Source: SAR202 cluster bacterium
GTDB taxonomy: Bacteria > Chloroflexota > Dehalococcoidia > Lucifugimonadales > UBA2962
NCBI GenBank assembly: GCA_022447925.1
Contig: JAKUTS010000003.1
Span: forward strand, 62,001 to 126,000
Length of the DNA stretch: 64,000 bases
Direction: 5' to 3'
Below are positions 51,540-60,584 of this stretch, piece by piece. How positions within the stretch are numbered: position 1 is the first letter of the stretch; every line of letters begins with the position of its first letter. The position numbers were made by a program, and so were the translations under genes. Under the pieces are notes generated by a model. The model saw only the letters and a list, made by a program, of their open reading frames with translations. It was not told the DNA's origin and searched no databases.

Positions 51540-52162
51540 ATAAATTTGCCAACTCGTAGTTTTTTCTTTAGAGACCTTGCCGCACATTTAGGTTTTTGAG
51601 AATCCCATATATAACTTATTACCGCCACCCCATCAGCCCCTGCCTTAATTATGCTCTCGGCGTTATCTAAACTAATACCGCCAATTCCTAATACGGGTTT
51701 CTCTGTGGCACTACAGACTTGAGTTATTAAATTTATGCCTGAAGGTTTTATGCGGGGGTGAGAATTGGTATGAAATATAGTGCCTGCGATTAAAAAGTCT
51801 GCACCTGCTAATTCCGCTTCTATTGCAGCATTTTTCGAGTGAATAGATCGTCCAATGAGCAGTTCTCGAGAAATGTCCGAAGATTTGATATTCATTTGTT
51901 TTTCAGGGAGTTGTATTCCATCAGCATTAATTTTAGTTGCAATTTCAGGATTACCATTGAGAATCAACAATGCTCTGCCTTTGGTTATTTCCGCAATCAA
52001 ATTACCAATTTCAATGATCCTGGCGTCATTTAATAAAGGTTCTCGTAATTGGATCATGTCAACACCACCTTCTATTGCGGCATCTATTAAATCTAAATCG
52101 ATCTGACCGTACCTGCTAATGTCTGTTAATAAAGTTAAACATGGCGTCGGTAAAGTTCCCAT
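51536..52162 (-). CDS. thiE: thiamine-phosphate synthase
   Basis: ThiE joins HMP-pyrophosphate and thiazole phosphate into thiamine monophosphate. From ATG 52162 (MGTLPTPCLTLLTDISRYG) it has 208 residues. It shows GVDMIQLREPLLNDA, ALLILNGNPEIATKINADGIQLPEKQM, LIGRSIHSKNAAIEAELAGADFLIAGTIFHT and VLGIGGISLDNAESIIKAGADGVAVIS, the conserved barrel motifs for diphosphate and thiazole phosphate. An earlier start at 52282 adds about 40 non-conserved residues that overlap thiG. It lies in thiG-thiE-thiS order with little or no gap. Confidence 0.92.
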   Translation of the reverse strand: MGTLPTPCLTLLTDISRYGQIDLDLIDAAIEGGVDMIQLREPLLNDARIIEIGNLIAEITKGRALLILNGNPEIATKINADGIQLPEKQMNIKSSDISRELLIGRSIHSKNAAIEAELAGADFLIAGTIFHTNSHPRIKPSGINLITQVCSATEKPVLGIGGISLDNAESIIKAGADGVAVISYIWDSQKPKCAARSLKKKLRVGKFI

Positions 52163-52181
52163 ATGGTTGTCTTTATGAATT

Positions 52182-52970
52182 CTAACTCGAAACAATCCCT
52201 TGACTGGGACTGCTAGGTGAAGCGATATTTCTGGCCTGAATACGACCAGCAATAAAACCTTTTCTACCAGCCTCGACGCCAAGCTTAAATGCTTCTCCCA
52301 TCAAAACAGGTTCATCAGCTTGAGCTATTCCCGTATTTACCAGTACGGCGTCAGCACCTATTTCCATAGCTATTGATGCATCTGATGGAGTAGCCAGGCC
52401 TGCGTCTACTACAACTGGCACAGTTGCTTGTTGAATGATTAATTTTATTTCATCCAATGTTTGTATGCCTTGTCCAGATCCAATACCTGATCCCAACGGC
52501 ATTACCGTTGAACACCCAACATTTTCTAGCATTTTAGCTAATACTGGATCGGCATGAATATATGGCAAAACAACAAATCCTTCATTTACTAGATGTTTCG
52601 CTGCTTCATAAGTTCCGACTGGATCGGGCATTAGATGAGAGCCTTCAGGAATTACTTCCAGTTTTAACCAATTTGACCCAGTTAACTCACGTGCTAGGTT
52701 TGCGACGAATATTGCCTCTTCAGCGGTTTTGCATCCAGCTGTGTTTGGCAGAATAGTATATTTACCCCAATCAAAGAAATCTAAAATATTTTTTTCTTTC
52801 GGATTGTCTAAATTTAACCTTCTTATTGCCACTGTAACGATTTCTGCACCAGACGCTGCGATAGATTCGACCATTTCAGTGTTACTTCTGTGTTTGCCGG
52901 TGCCTACCATAAGTCTTGACTTAAAAACTTTGTTGGATATTGTAAGAGAATCGCTCAAATGTAACTCCAC
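52182..52970 (-). CDS. thiG: thiazole synthase
   Basis: ThiG makes the thiazole phosphate ring from 1-deoxy-xylulose 5-phosphate, dehydroglycine and ThiS-thiocarboxylate. The 262 residues show KSRLMVGTGKHRS, EIVTVAIRRLNL, LPNTAGCKTAEEAI, the Schiff-base Lys region NWLKLEVIPEGSHLMPDP, MPLGSGIGSGQGI and VPVVVDAGLATPSDASIAMEIGADAVLVNTGIA. It is the first gene of the thiG-thiE-thiS operon. No TPP riboswitch is seen upstream (52971-53144), so regulation is not visible. Missing in the window are thiF, thiO/thiH and dxs. Confidence 0.93.
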   Translation of the reverse strand: MELHLSDSLTISNKVFKSRLMVGTGKHRSNTEMVESIAASGAEIVTVAIRRLNLDNPKEKNILDFFDWGKYTILPNTAGCKTAEEAIFVANLARELTGSNWLKLEVIPEGSHLMPDPVGTYEAAKHLVNEGFVVLPYIHADPVLAKMLENVGCSTVMPLGSGIGSGQGIQTLDEIKLIIQQATVPVVVDAGLATPSDASIAMEIGADAVLVNTGIAQADEPVLMGEAFKLGVEAGRKGFIAGRIQARNIASPSSPSQGIVSS

Positions 52971-53144
52971 TGTTAAGTTAATGCAATTCAGTTTTAATGG
53001 CCGATATGATCTAGAAAACCGACAGTTCTGTTAATGATCTGTTATTCTGAACTACTTGTTTTTATTATTCTATTGAAATCAGGGTATTGTAATCAAACAT
53101 TGCAGTCAAATTTAAGAATAAATCATCAGCGGAAATAACAGCAA

Positions 53145-53651
53145 ATGAAATTGATCGACCAAGTACATGTCCGACATTTTACTTCTACTGGATTTGTAAT
53201 AAATAACAATTCTCTCTTATTGCACTGGCATTCAAAGGTCCAATCATGGCTTCCTCCAGGAGGTCATATTGAACCCAATGAAGATCCGGTGCAAGCTTTA
53301 AAACGAGAAGTTTTAGAAGAGAGTGGATTAGAAGTAGATATTATCCAGACGCAACAGCAGTTTCCGTTCAAATATCCAAAGCAAATACCATCTCCGTTTA
53401 CTATATTAATTGAGGATATCAATGACAATAAAATCGGTAAACACCAGCATATTGATCTGATTTATTTTTGTATGTTAACGCCTGGTCAGGGGGTTTCGGT
53501 AGAGTTAAACCCAGGGTGGATATGGGTTACAAAAGAGCATTTGGCAAAAGGTTTGCCATTAAAAAATGACAAGGGAGACTATGATCCGCCTCCGGAAGAT
53601 GTTTTAATACTGGCTTCTCATGCCTTTGAGGCCGTAAACTTAATTACCTAA
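53145..53651 (+). CDS. NUDIX hydrolase
   Basis: A 168-residue pyrophosphohydrolase. The Nudix box GGHIEPNEDPVQALKREVLEESGLEV (about residues 42-67) fits G-x5-E-x7-REUxEEXGU with the catalytic Glu residues. It is followed by a beta-rich body. It could sanitise nucleotide derivatives or act on a cofactor, but the substrate is not evident. Upstream is the divergent thiG operon, and leuS starts 35 bp downstream, so it may be co-transcribed with leuS. Confidence 0.88.
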   Translation: MKLIDQVHVRHFTSTGFVINNNSLLLHWHSKVQSWLPPGGHIEPNEDPVQALKREVLEESGLEVDIIQTQQQFPFKYPKQIPSPFTILIEDINDNKIGKHQHIDLIYFCMLTPGQGVSVELNPGWIWVTKEHLAKGLPLKNDKGDYDPPPEDVLILASHAFEAVNLIT

Positions 53652-53686
53652 AGTAATATAAAACCTAAATGGAGTATCTAATATCG

Positions 53687-56155
53687 ATGACTAGGTCAGA
53701 AAGCGATAACCTAGACTACAATCAGAATGACATAGAAGAGAAATGGCAGCGGAAATGGCAAGAAAGCCAACTGCATAAAGTCCATGATGATGAAGAAAGC
53801 CCTAATTGGTTAGAAATGACTATGTGGCCATACACATCTGGTGATCTTCATATCGGACATTGGTACGCAATGGCGCCGTCTGATGCACACGCCAGGTTTA
53901 AAAAAATGCAGGGCTACAATGTTTTACATCCTATGGGTTTTGATGCGTTTGGCCTTCCCGCTGAAAATGCTGCTATCAAACGTGGCATTCATCCATACGA
54001 ATGGACTATGTCCAATATTGAAAATATGAGAAAGCAGTTAAGGCGGATGGGCACGATCTATGACTGGGATCGAGAGGTTGTGACTTGTCAGTCTGATTAC
54101 TATAGGTGGAATCAGTGGATATTTTTAAAGTTCTTAGAGAATAATTTGGCTTACCAGGCTCACGCCCCAGCCAATTGGTGCCCGACCTGCAATACTGTAC
54201 TGGCAAATGAGCAAGTTGTTAATGGTAAATGTGAAAGATGTAGTTCTGAGGTATCTCAAAGGGATCTTAATCAGTGGTTTTTTAGAATCACAAATTACGC
54301 TGAAGAGTTACTTGATCAGTCTCAAATTGACTGGCCTAACAAAATTAATATCATGCAGACTAATTGGATAGGAAAAAGCTACGGAACTCATGTTCAATTT
54401 GATATAGATTCTCTTGGTTTGGAAACAAAGAAGATCGATACGTTTACAACTCGGGTTGACACAATATATGGAGTCACTTTTATAGTTATATCGCCGGAAC
54501 ACCCTTTGGTGGAACAACTAACGATTCCAGAACATAAAGATGAAGTTGATCAATATGTATCGAATGCAAGAAAACAATCTGAAATTGAACGACTTTCAAC
54601 CGAAAAAGAAAAAACAGGTGTATTTACCGGGGCTTATTGTTTAAATCCATTAACTAACGAGCAAACCCCAGTTTTTGTAGGAGATTATGTTCTTCTGAGC
54701 TATGGAACAGGAATAGTAATGGGTGTTCCTGCTCATGACGAGCGTGATTTCAAGTTCGCAAAAAAATATAATTTAGATATTAGAACCGTTATAAAGTCAA
54801 ATAAAGAAAATGAATCGGATCCTGATAAGGCTTACGCGGGAGATGGCATACTAGTCAACTCTGGGCCATATAACGGTTTAACAAGCAATGATGCAATTGA
54901 TAAGATTTCTGAATACCTTAAAACTCAAGGTTTGGGTGAAAAGTCTGTTCAGTATCGTATGAGAGATTGGTTAATTTCAAGACAGCGCTACTGGGGAACG
55001 CCAATTCCTATCATTTATTGTGATGATTGTGGGGCTGTTCCTGTTCCAGAGAAGGACTTACCAGTATTGCTACCAGACGACGCTGAATTTAAGCCCACTG
55101 GAGAATCTCCTCTCGAATTACATGAGCAATTTGTGAACACTGAATGCCCGGTATGTAAAAAATCAGGTCGTCGTGAAACTGACACCATGGACACTTTCGT
55201 CGACTCGTCTTGGTATTTTTTACGTTATTCTAGCCCTCAATACTTGGATGGCCCTTTCGATCCTGTTGCAATAAAAAAGTGGCAACCGGTAGATCAATAT
55301 ACTGGAGGTGCAGAACATGCAGTAATGCATTTACTTTATTCAAGATTTTTTACAAAAGCACTTAGAGATATAGGGTTGTTGGATTTCGATGAACCGTTTA
55401 TCAGGTTATTCAATCAGGGTCATATTACCCATTCAGGTGCTCGTATGAGTAAATCCAGGGGTAACGTTGTTTCACCTGATGATTACGTAAAGCAGGTTGG
55501 CGCAGATGCTGTGAGATGTTATTTAATGTTTCTTGGCCCTTGGGATCAAGGAGGCGATTGGATTGACACTGGTATTAATGGAATTTCAAGATGGCTAAAT
55601 AGGATTTGGTATTTATGCACCCGGGATTCTAATAGTATTGATTCATCAAACGTCATTGAAGATAAAAACTCAGAATTAAATCGCTTAACTCATCAAACTT
55701 TAAAGAAAGTTACAGAAGATTTGGAGAAGTTTAAATTCAACACTACGATTGCGACTTTAATGGAGTTCACAAATAAGTTGAATGATATTTGGAGAGAACA
55801 GCAAGTAGATCAAAATCTATGGCAAATTACTATTAGAAAACTTTTGCTTATGATTGCTCCCCTTGCGCCACACACAACTGAGGAACTCTGGGAAATTAAC
55901 GGATTAAAGTATTCGATTCATTCTCAACATTGGCCTGAATGGGATCCTGAACATGTAAAAGAAGAGGAAATTAATTTAGTTGTACAAGTTAACGGAAAGG
56001 TTAGGGATACAATTTTAGTATCAGCAGAAATAACAGAAGATGCAGCTAAACAAGCGGCCATGTCATCAAACAAGATCGAATTGCACATACAAGGCAAAGA
56101 AGTTAAAAAAACCATTTATGTGCCCGGTAAATTAATTAATATAGTTGCTATATAA
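53687..56155 (+). CDS. leuS: leucyl-tRNA synthetase
   Basis: Class I aminoacyl-tRNA synthetase that charges tRNA-Leu. It has the HIGH motif (DLHIGHWYAMAPSD), a CPTCNTVLANEQV-type zinc region, the CP1 editing domain with the GVPAHDERDFKFAKKY signature, and MSKS (ARMSKSRGNVVSPDDY) before a C-terminal anticodon-binding and ThrRS-like domain. Its length of about 822 residues is normal for bacterial LeuRS. I place the start at ATG 53687, where GGAG lies upstream; an ATG at 53669 is also in frame and adds six residues. It ends 2 bp from the convergent FAD oxidoreductase gene. Confidence 0.95.
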   Translation: MTRSESDNLDYNQNDIEEKWQRKWQESQLHKVHDDEESPNWLEMTMWPYTSGDLHIGHWYAMAPSDAHARFKKMQGYNVLHPMGFDAFGLPAENAAIKRGIHPYEWTMSNIENMRKQLRRMGTIYDWDREVVTCQSDYYRWNQWIFLKFLENNLAYQAHAPANWCPTCNTVLANEQVVNGKCERCSSEVSQRDLNQWFFRITNYAEELLDQSQIDWPNKINIMQTNWIGKSYGTHVQFDIDSLGLETKKIDTFTTRVDTIYGVTFIVISPEHPLVEQLTIPEHKDEVDQYVSNARKQSEIERLSTEKEKTGVFTGAYCLNPLTNEQTPVFVGDYVLLSYGTGIVMGVPAHDERDFKFAKKYNLDIRTVIKSNKENESDPDKAYAGDGILVNSGPYNGLTSNDAIDKISEYLKTQGLGEKSVQYRMRDWLISRQRYWGTPIPIIYCDDCGAVPVPEKDLPVLLPDDAEFKPTGESPLELHEQFVNTECPVCKKSGRRETDTMDTFVDSSWYFLRYSSPQYLDGPFDPVAIKKWQPVDQYTGGAEHAVMHLLYSRFFTKALRDIGLLDFDEPFIRLFNQGHITHSGARMSKSRGNVVSPDDYVKQVGADAVRCYLMFLGPWDQGGDWIDTGINGISRWLNRIWYLCTRDSNSIDSSNVIEDKNSELNRLTHQTLKKVTEDLEKFKFNTTIATLMEFTNKLNDIWREQQVDQNLWQITIRKLLLMIAPLAPHTTEELWEINGLKYSIHSQHWPEWDPEHVKEEEINLVVQVNGKVRDTILVSAEITEDAAKQAAMSSNKIELHIQGKEVKKTIYVPGKLINIVAI

Positions 56156-56157
56156 AT

Positions 56158-57330
56158 TCATCCGATTACGCGAAACTCATATGAAATTTGATTTTGTTTT
56201 CCTTTGCTAAACCTGTCTGCTTTTAACGGGTTTATATCAACAAAATCAACCTTTCCGTCAATTATTAATTCCGACATACATATACCTACGGCAGGAGCAA
56301 GTTTGAATCCATGACCGGAGAATCCGGTACAAATGTATAGCCCGTCAAACCCATCGATTTTGTCTACTATCGGATGCGTGTCAGGTGTGGAAGTATAAAG
56401 TCCAGCATAACCAGTAAAGTACTGACCTTCAGTAATCGAAGGTATCCTTTTAGATAATCTCAGCCATACATCTTCTAGATAATCCATGGACGGCTTCGGA
56501 TTATATTGATCAGGGTTTGCCACATGCTCTCTGTTACCGTTTCCAACCAGAGTCATATCATTACCTTCTGGTCTGAAATAGGTCATATTTGTCATGTCTG
56601 CTCCACTTGGATGATTTTGGAGTTGATTACCTTGTCTTTTTATTAGGAAAACTTCATGCCGGGTTGCAGTTAGAGGTAGTTCTATGTCTAGTTTTGACAA
56701 AAACTGACTTGACCAAGGACCTGTGGCCAAGATGGCTATCTCTGTTTCATAAGTTTCTTTCTCTGTATGTACTGCAAATACTTTATTTTTTCGTAATTCA
56801 ATTTGCTCTGCTGGGGATTTCAATACAATTTTGGCACCCAATTGTTCTGCTTGTTTGGCGTATGCCATAGCTGTGCCTGAAGGATCTCCGTGTCCACTTT
56901 GAGGCTCCCATGCAAAAACCTCATCATCGTTAAAATTAAAACCAGGAGCAACCTCATTAGCTTGTTTTAAATCGATTATTTCTGTATCAATACCGACTTC
57001 TTTTTGAATAGAAACATTTTTCATCAGGCCTTCTTTAGAATCAGGGCCAGCTATCGCAATAAAACCTGTTTTTATGAATTGTGGTTTCTGCTGCCCAATT
57101 AATTCATCGAAGTGCAGAAAGTAGGGAAAACTTTTCCAAGATAATTCCGCGTTAACTCGTGTAGAGTAGTGCATTCTAATCAATCCGGAAGACCTTCCAG
57201 TTGATCCCGAGCCCAGCGTATCTCGCTCTAGTAGAACACAATTTTTTAGGCCTTTTGAGGCCAGGTTATATAGAATGCTAGCCCCCATTACGCCACCACC
57301 TATTACTATCGCATCTACTTTTTGTGTCAT
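56158..57330 (-). CDS. FAD-dependent oxidoreductase (DAO family; sarcosine oxidase/DadA-like)
   Basis: A 390-residue flavoprotein from ATG 57330 (MTQKVDAIVIGGG). The first 12 residues of the longer frame to 57366 are not conserved. FAD-binding VIGGGVMGASILYNLASKG is at the N-terminus, GSGSTGRSSGLIRMHYS is the flavin-contact loop, and the C-terminal CTGFSGHGFKLAPAVG is typical of the DAO fold. Related enzymes oxidise amino acids, sarcosine or glycine. A role as ThiO (glycine oxidase) for the thiamine operon 4 kb away is conceivable but not supported by adjacency. Confidence 0.87.
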   Translation of the reverse strand: MTQKVDAIVIGGGVMGASILYNLASKGLKNCVLLERDTLGSGSTGRSSGLIRMHYSTRVNAELSWKSFPYFLHFDELIGQQKPQFIKTGFIAIAGPDSKEGLMKNVSIQKEVGIDTEIIDLKQANEVAPGFNFNDDEVFAWEPQSGHGDPSGTAMAYAKQAEQLGAKIVLKSPAEQIELRKNKVFAVHTEKETYETEIAILATGPWSSQFLSKLDIELPLTATRHEVFLIKRQGNQLQNHPSGADMTNMTYFRPEGNDMTLVGNGNREHVANPDQYNPKPSMDYLEDVWLRLSKRIPSITEGQYFTGYAGLYTSTPDTHPIVDKIDGFDGLYICTGFSGHGFKLAPAVGICMSELIIDGKVDFVDINPLKADRFSKGKQNQISYEFRVIG

Positions 57331-57454
57331 TAAACTTCTTTTTCCCTGATAATATTTTAAGATCATATAATATGAGAATATCTGGATACAGCCTTTAAAT
57401 TAATATTTGTGCTGTATCTGCGAACAGTTTTGGTTTTAGGAGAACTTAACTAAC

Positions 57455-58561
57455 ATGAAACTAAATGTTGCTATCTTGCCAGGTGACGGCGTTGGCCCTG
57501 AAGTGACTACAGAAGCGGAAAAAGTATTAAATTTGGTTGTAGACCGGTTTGGCCACAAGCTGGATACCAGCACTGGTCTTATCGGCGGATCAGCAATTGA
57601 TGAAACTGGGACAGCATTACCCGATAATACATTAGATATCTGCCGCAATTCAGATGCTATCTTGTTTGGTGCAGTTGGTGGTCCAAAATGGGATTCAGCA
57701 CCAGGAAACATAAGACCAGAAGACGGGATTTTAGCTATACGTAAAGAGCTCGGACTTTTTGCCAATATTAGGCCAGTTAAAGCATATAGTGCTCTAACGC
57801 ATGCGAGCCCACTCAAAGAAGATAGATTGTCTGGAGTGGATATGGTAATAGTTCGAGAACTTACCGGAGGATTGTATTTTGCTGAGCCGAAAAAGCGATG
57901 GGAAGACGAATCTGGGAAACAAGCAGTAGATACACTCCTATATTCCGAAAACGAGATTTTTAGGATAATGAAGGTAGCTTTCGAACTTGCCACAACAAGA
58001 AAATTAAAAGTGACTTCTGTTGATAAGTTCAATGTTTTAGAAACCGGGCGACTTTGGAGAGAGGTTGCAAATGAAGTTAGCTCTGATTATCCAAACATAG
58101 AGTTAGAGCATATGTTAGTTGACAATGCGGCTATGCAACTGGTGAGGGCTCCCGCAAATTTTGATGTTATTGTTTCTGAAAATACATTCGGAGACATACT
58201 GTCCGATGAAGCATCAGTTCTTACAGGTTCGATGGGAATGTTGCCATCTGCAAGCTTATCTGGCCCAATCGGTGATTCAAATACTTCCAATACGGCCAGT
58301 TTGTATGAGCCAATACATGGGAGTGCACCGGATATACAGGGCAAAGATATAGCTAATCCAATTGCTTCGATATTAAGCTTGGCTATGATGCTTCGTTATT
58401 CGTTTGGTCTTTATGATGAGGCTGATGCAATAGAATTAGCTGTGCAAACTACACTTGAATCAAAATATCGCACACCGGACCTGGCAACTGATAATTCCAT
58501 CGTAGTTTCAACATCAGAGATGGGTGCTCAAATCGCAGATCGGATAAATAAATACAAGTAA
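57455..58561 (+). CDS. leuB: 3-isopropylmalate dehydrogenase
   Basis: LeuB oxidises and decarboxylates 3-isopropylmalate with NAD in leucine synthesis. Across 368 residues it shows AILPGDGVGPEVTTEAEKV, the substrate-binding RELTGGLYF region, VDKFNVLETGRLWREV, VDNAAMQLVRAP, SENTFGDILSDEASVLTGSMGMLPSASL and EPIHGSAPDIQGKDIANPIA with the NAD-binding loop. The arginines of the active site lie in FANIRPVKA. Other leu genes are not in the window. Good SD (AGGAG) precedes ATG 57455. Confidence 0.95.
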   Translation: MKLNVAILPGDGVGPEVTTEAEKVLNLVVDRFGHKLDTSTGLIGGSAIDETGTALPDNTLDICRNSDAILFGAVGGPKWDSAPGNIRPEDGILAIRKELGLFANIRPVKAYSALTHASPLKEDRLSGVDMVIVRELTGGLYFAEPKKRWEDESGKQAVDTLLYSENEIFRIMKVAFELATTRKLKVTSVDKFNVLETGRLWREVANEVSSDYPNIELEHMLVDNAAMQLVRAPANFDVIVSENTFGDILSDEASVLTGSMGMLPSASLSGPIGDSNTSNTASLYEPIHGSAPDIQGKDIANPIASILSLAMMLRYSFGLYDEADAIELAVQTTLESKYRTPDLATDNSIVVSTSEMGAQIADRINKYK

Positions 58562-58619
58562 GAATTTGTGTATGGTTGATTCAAGTTTAGGGGTTTTAGT
58601 GAATCAATAAATTGACGAG

Positions 58620-59096
58620 TTATTTTAAGTCTTCTGGTTCGCCAAGATCCAAGATGCAGTCCCACTCCGATTTTGTTACAGGCTGAACAGACAATCTTGA
58701 AAATTTCACTAACGCCATGTCTTGGAGCATAGGATGAGCTTTAACATCTTTTAGACTTACCGGAGATTTAAGTTTAGCTTGGGCCTTTAAATCCACCATA
58801 AACCACACTGGTTTTTCTGGAGTGCTTTTAGGATCTGGATGCTCTGAGTTAGGATCCCAAGCAGTGTCGTCAGGATATGATTCCCTAACCACAACAGTTG
58901 TTCCTACGACTTTAGGAGGCACAATCATTGAGTGGTAAAACAGTACTTTGTCCCCAACCTTCATTTTTTGCATGTTATTTCGAGCTGTGTAATTTCTTAC
59001 ACCGTCCCATTCAGCCGTCATATCCTCTTCTGAAATTAAGTCATCAAATGAATAAGCTGAAGGTTCAGATTTAACAAGCCAATAATTTATATTCAT
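58620..59096 (-). CDS. EVE domain protein
   Basis: A 158-residue single EVE/PUA-like domain. Landmarks: YWLVKSEPSAYSFDDL, TAEWDGVRNYTARNNMQKMKVGDKVLFYHS, VVVRESYPDDTAWDP and PVWFMVDLKAQAKLKSPV. EVE domains bind modified DNA or RNA bases such as 5-methylcytosine derivatives, and this stand-alone form (YqfB/thymocyte nuclear protein type) is widely conserved without known role. The gene ends 58 bp from the stop of leuB, in the opposite direction. Confidence 0.9.
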   Translation of the reverse strand: MNINYWLVKSEPSAYSFDDLISEEDMTAEWDGVRNYTARNNMQKMKVGDKVLFYHSMIVPPKVVGTTVVVRESYPDDTAWDPNSEHPDPKSTPEKPVWFMVDLKAQAKLKSPVSLKDVKAHPMLQDMALVKFSRLSVQPVTKSEWDCILDLGEPEDLK

Positions 59097-59401
59097 ATAT
59101 CACTCATGCCACGTTCAAATAGTCTATTTTTGTATTAATCAATAGTATATCGCTATTTTTATAGTAGTTTCAGTATTCAAAACTTTGCCGCGATAACTAT
59201 ATGTGTAATTTACGCCAAATAAGATGCTGGGAAATTCAAAGTGTTGTTAATAAAGTTTTTATTAAATAAAAAAACCGGTATTATTTTTCTGGAATTATTA
59301 TAAAGTTATATTAAGGCTCTTGTTTTCCGCAAATATTTAAGGGCGTGATGTTGAAAATATTCAATTAAGAGATCACAATTGTTATAGAAATTGGAGGTTT
59401 T
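59097..59401. other. 305-bp AT-rich intergenic region
   Basis: Lies between the divergent EVE and zinc-ribbon genes. No ORF of plausible size, RNA or repeat is visible. It is strongly AT-rich, with A-runs near 59260-59275 and a GGAGGT ribosome-binding site at about 59394-59399. It probably contains both promoters. No conserved riboswitch was recognised. Confidence 0.5.
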
Positions 59402-59656
59402 ATGGCAGTAAAGACTGATGGTAAAAAAGCTAAGAGAGTAAACCCAAAAGATTGTACTCATCATTGGGTAATTGATTCACCAAATGGCCCGCAAAGCCAA
59501 GGGATGTGTAAGGTCTGTGGTGCAGAAAGAGAATTCATGAATTACTTAGAAAGTTCTGCATGGAGTAGTGGTGAAGAGAAAAAAACCGATGATTCTAACT
59601 CCAAGAATAAAGACAAGGCTAAAAATCCAGCTAAAGGCAGTAGATCTGCTAAATAG
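59402..59656 (+). CDS. small zinc-ribbon-like protein
   Basis: An 84-residue protein with ribosome-binding site GGAGGT directly upstream. The N-terminal half has DCTHHWVIDSPNGPQSQG then MCKVCGAEREFMNYLE, giving a C-HH...C-x2-C arrangement likely to bind zinc. The C-terminal third is Lys/Ser/Asn-rich and probably disordered. Similar small proteins with C-HHW and CKxCG occur in Chloroflexota and actinobacteria, without known role, in my memory. It could bind nucleic acid or a protein partner. Confidence 0.75.
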   Translation: MAVKTDGKKAKRVNPKDCTHHWVIDSPNGPQSQGMCKVCGAEREFMNYLESSAWSSGEEKKTDDSNSKNKDKAKNPAKGSRSAK

Positions 59657-59661
59657 CTAAA

Positions 59662-60429
59662 TTATCGAAACATATCGGTATGTTTATTTCTAAACAGTGA
59701 ATATGTTCCCAGATTGGTATCTTTATATTTAAATCCTCTAATAACGACAACAGGGATTCTTGTTGTTTTACGCATTACTAATTCAGCAGCCCCAGCTAGT
59801 TCGTCTATCACAGCGACTTCAGTTACATTCATGACTTTATTAAAGTCGTCCTTTTTACCCCTGTAATCGATTGTTGGTTGAATTCCTGATGAACCGATTG
59901 AGAAATTAATTTGACCTTCTCTCCAAGGTCTTCCGAAAGTGTCTGAAATTATTACTGATATGTTTTTAATACCAGAGATCCTCTTTATTTTTGATGCTAG
60001 TTTAATTGCGGATTCATCTGGGTTTTCAGGTAACCGAAGTGCCACTTCGTTTCCACTGACGTTTGATAAATCAACTCCGGAGTTTGCGCAAATGAATCCG
60101 TGATGAGTCTCGGTTATTAATATGCCTCTATCATAATCCAGTTTTATGATCTGACGACTGTCTTTGATAACAGTTTCTATAAGCCTCGGATCCTTGCCGC
60201 TTTTTTCACCGAATACCGTAGAAAATGATGATGGTTTTACGTCGGATAAATACACAAATTGTCCTTCAGACTTGCTTACAACTTTTTGCGCTATAACAAA
60301 AATATCATAGTCCTGGATTAAGTAGTTTTGTTCATCAGCATATCTTGTGATTAGCTCGGCGATATCGTCACCGGGCTTAACTTCTGGAATACCATGGATC
60401 CCAATGATTTCTATATTATTTTTATTCAT
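59662..60429 (-). CDS. cofE: coenzyme F420-0:L-glutamate ligase
   Basis: CofE adds glutamate residues to coenzyme F420-0, using GTP. The 255 residues show the family markers near the N-terminus (IPEVKPGDDIAELI, IAQKVVSKSEGQ), the ETHHGFICANSGVDLSNV element, the ISDTFGRPWREGQINFSIGSSG loop and the end AELVMRKTTRIPVVVIRGF. F420 is used for hydride transfer by luciferase-like and other enzymes in Chloroflexota and actinobacteria. No other cof genes are within the window. The upstream 155 bp separate it from the divergent CitE-like gene. Confidence 0.92.
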   Translation of the reverse strand: MNKNNIEIIGIHGIPEVKPGDDIAELITRYADEQNYLIQDYDIFVIAQKVVSKSEGQFVYLSDVKPSSFSTVFGEKSGKDPRLIETVIKDSRQIIKLDYDRGILITETHHGFICANSGVDLSNVSGNEVALRLPENPDESAIKLASKIKRISGIKNISVIISDTFGRPWREGQINFSIGSSGIQPTIDYRGKKDDFNKVMNVTEVAVIDELAGAAELVMRKTTRIPVVVIRGFKYKDTNLGTYSLFRNKHTDMFR

Positions 60430-60584
60430 TATTTAATCATTTTAGTAGAATAATTATTTAGTTATCCAAATAGCTGAGTTAAGTGTAAATTGTTGTGCGA
60501 CAGCATGCTATACTCATCAACTCAAATAGTGAGTTTATATTGTTTTTGTCTATTTTATTAATTTCGTAAATTGAATCTAATCTT

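Noticed and set aside
52971-53144. TPP riboswitch upstream of thiG
   Set aside because: Neither the CTGAGA nor the ACCTGA...GGxTAAT-type conserved elements are visible on the minus strand.
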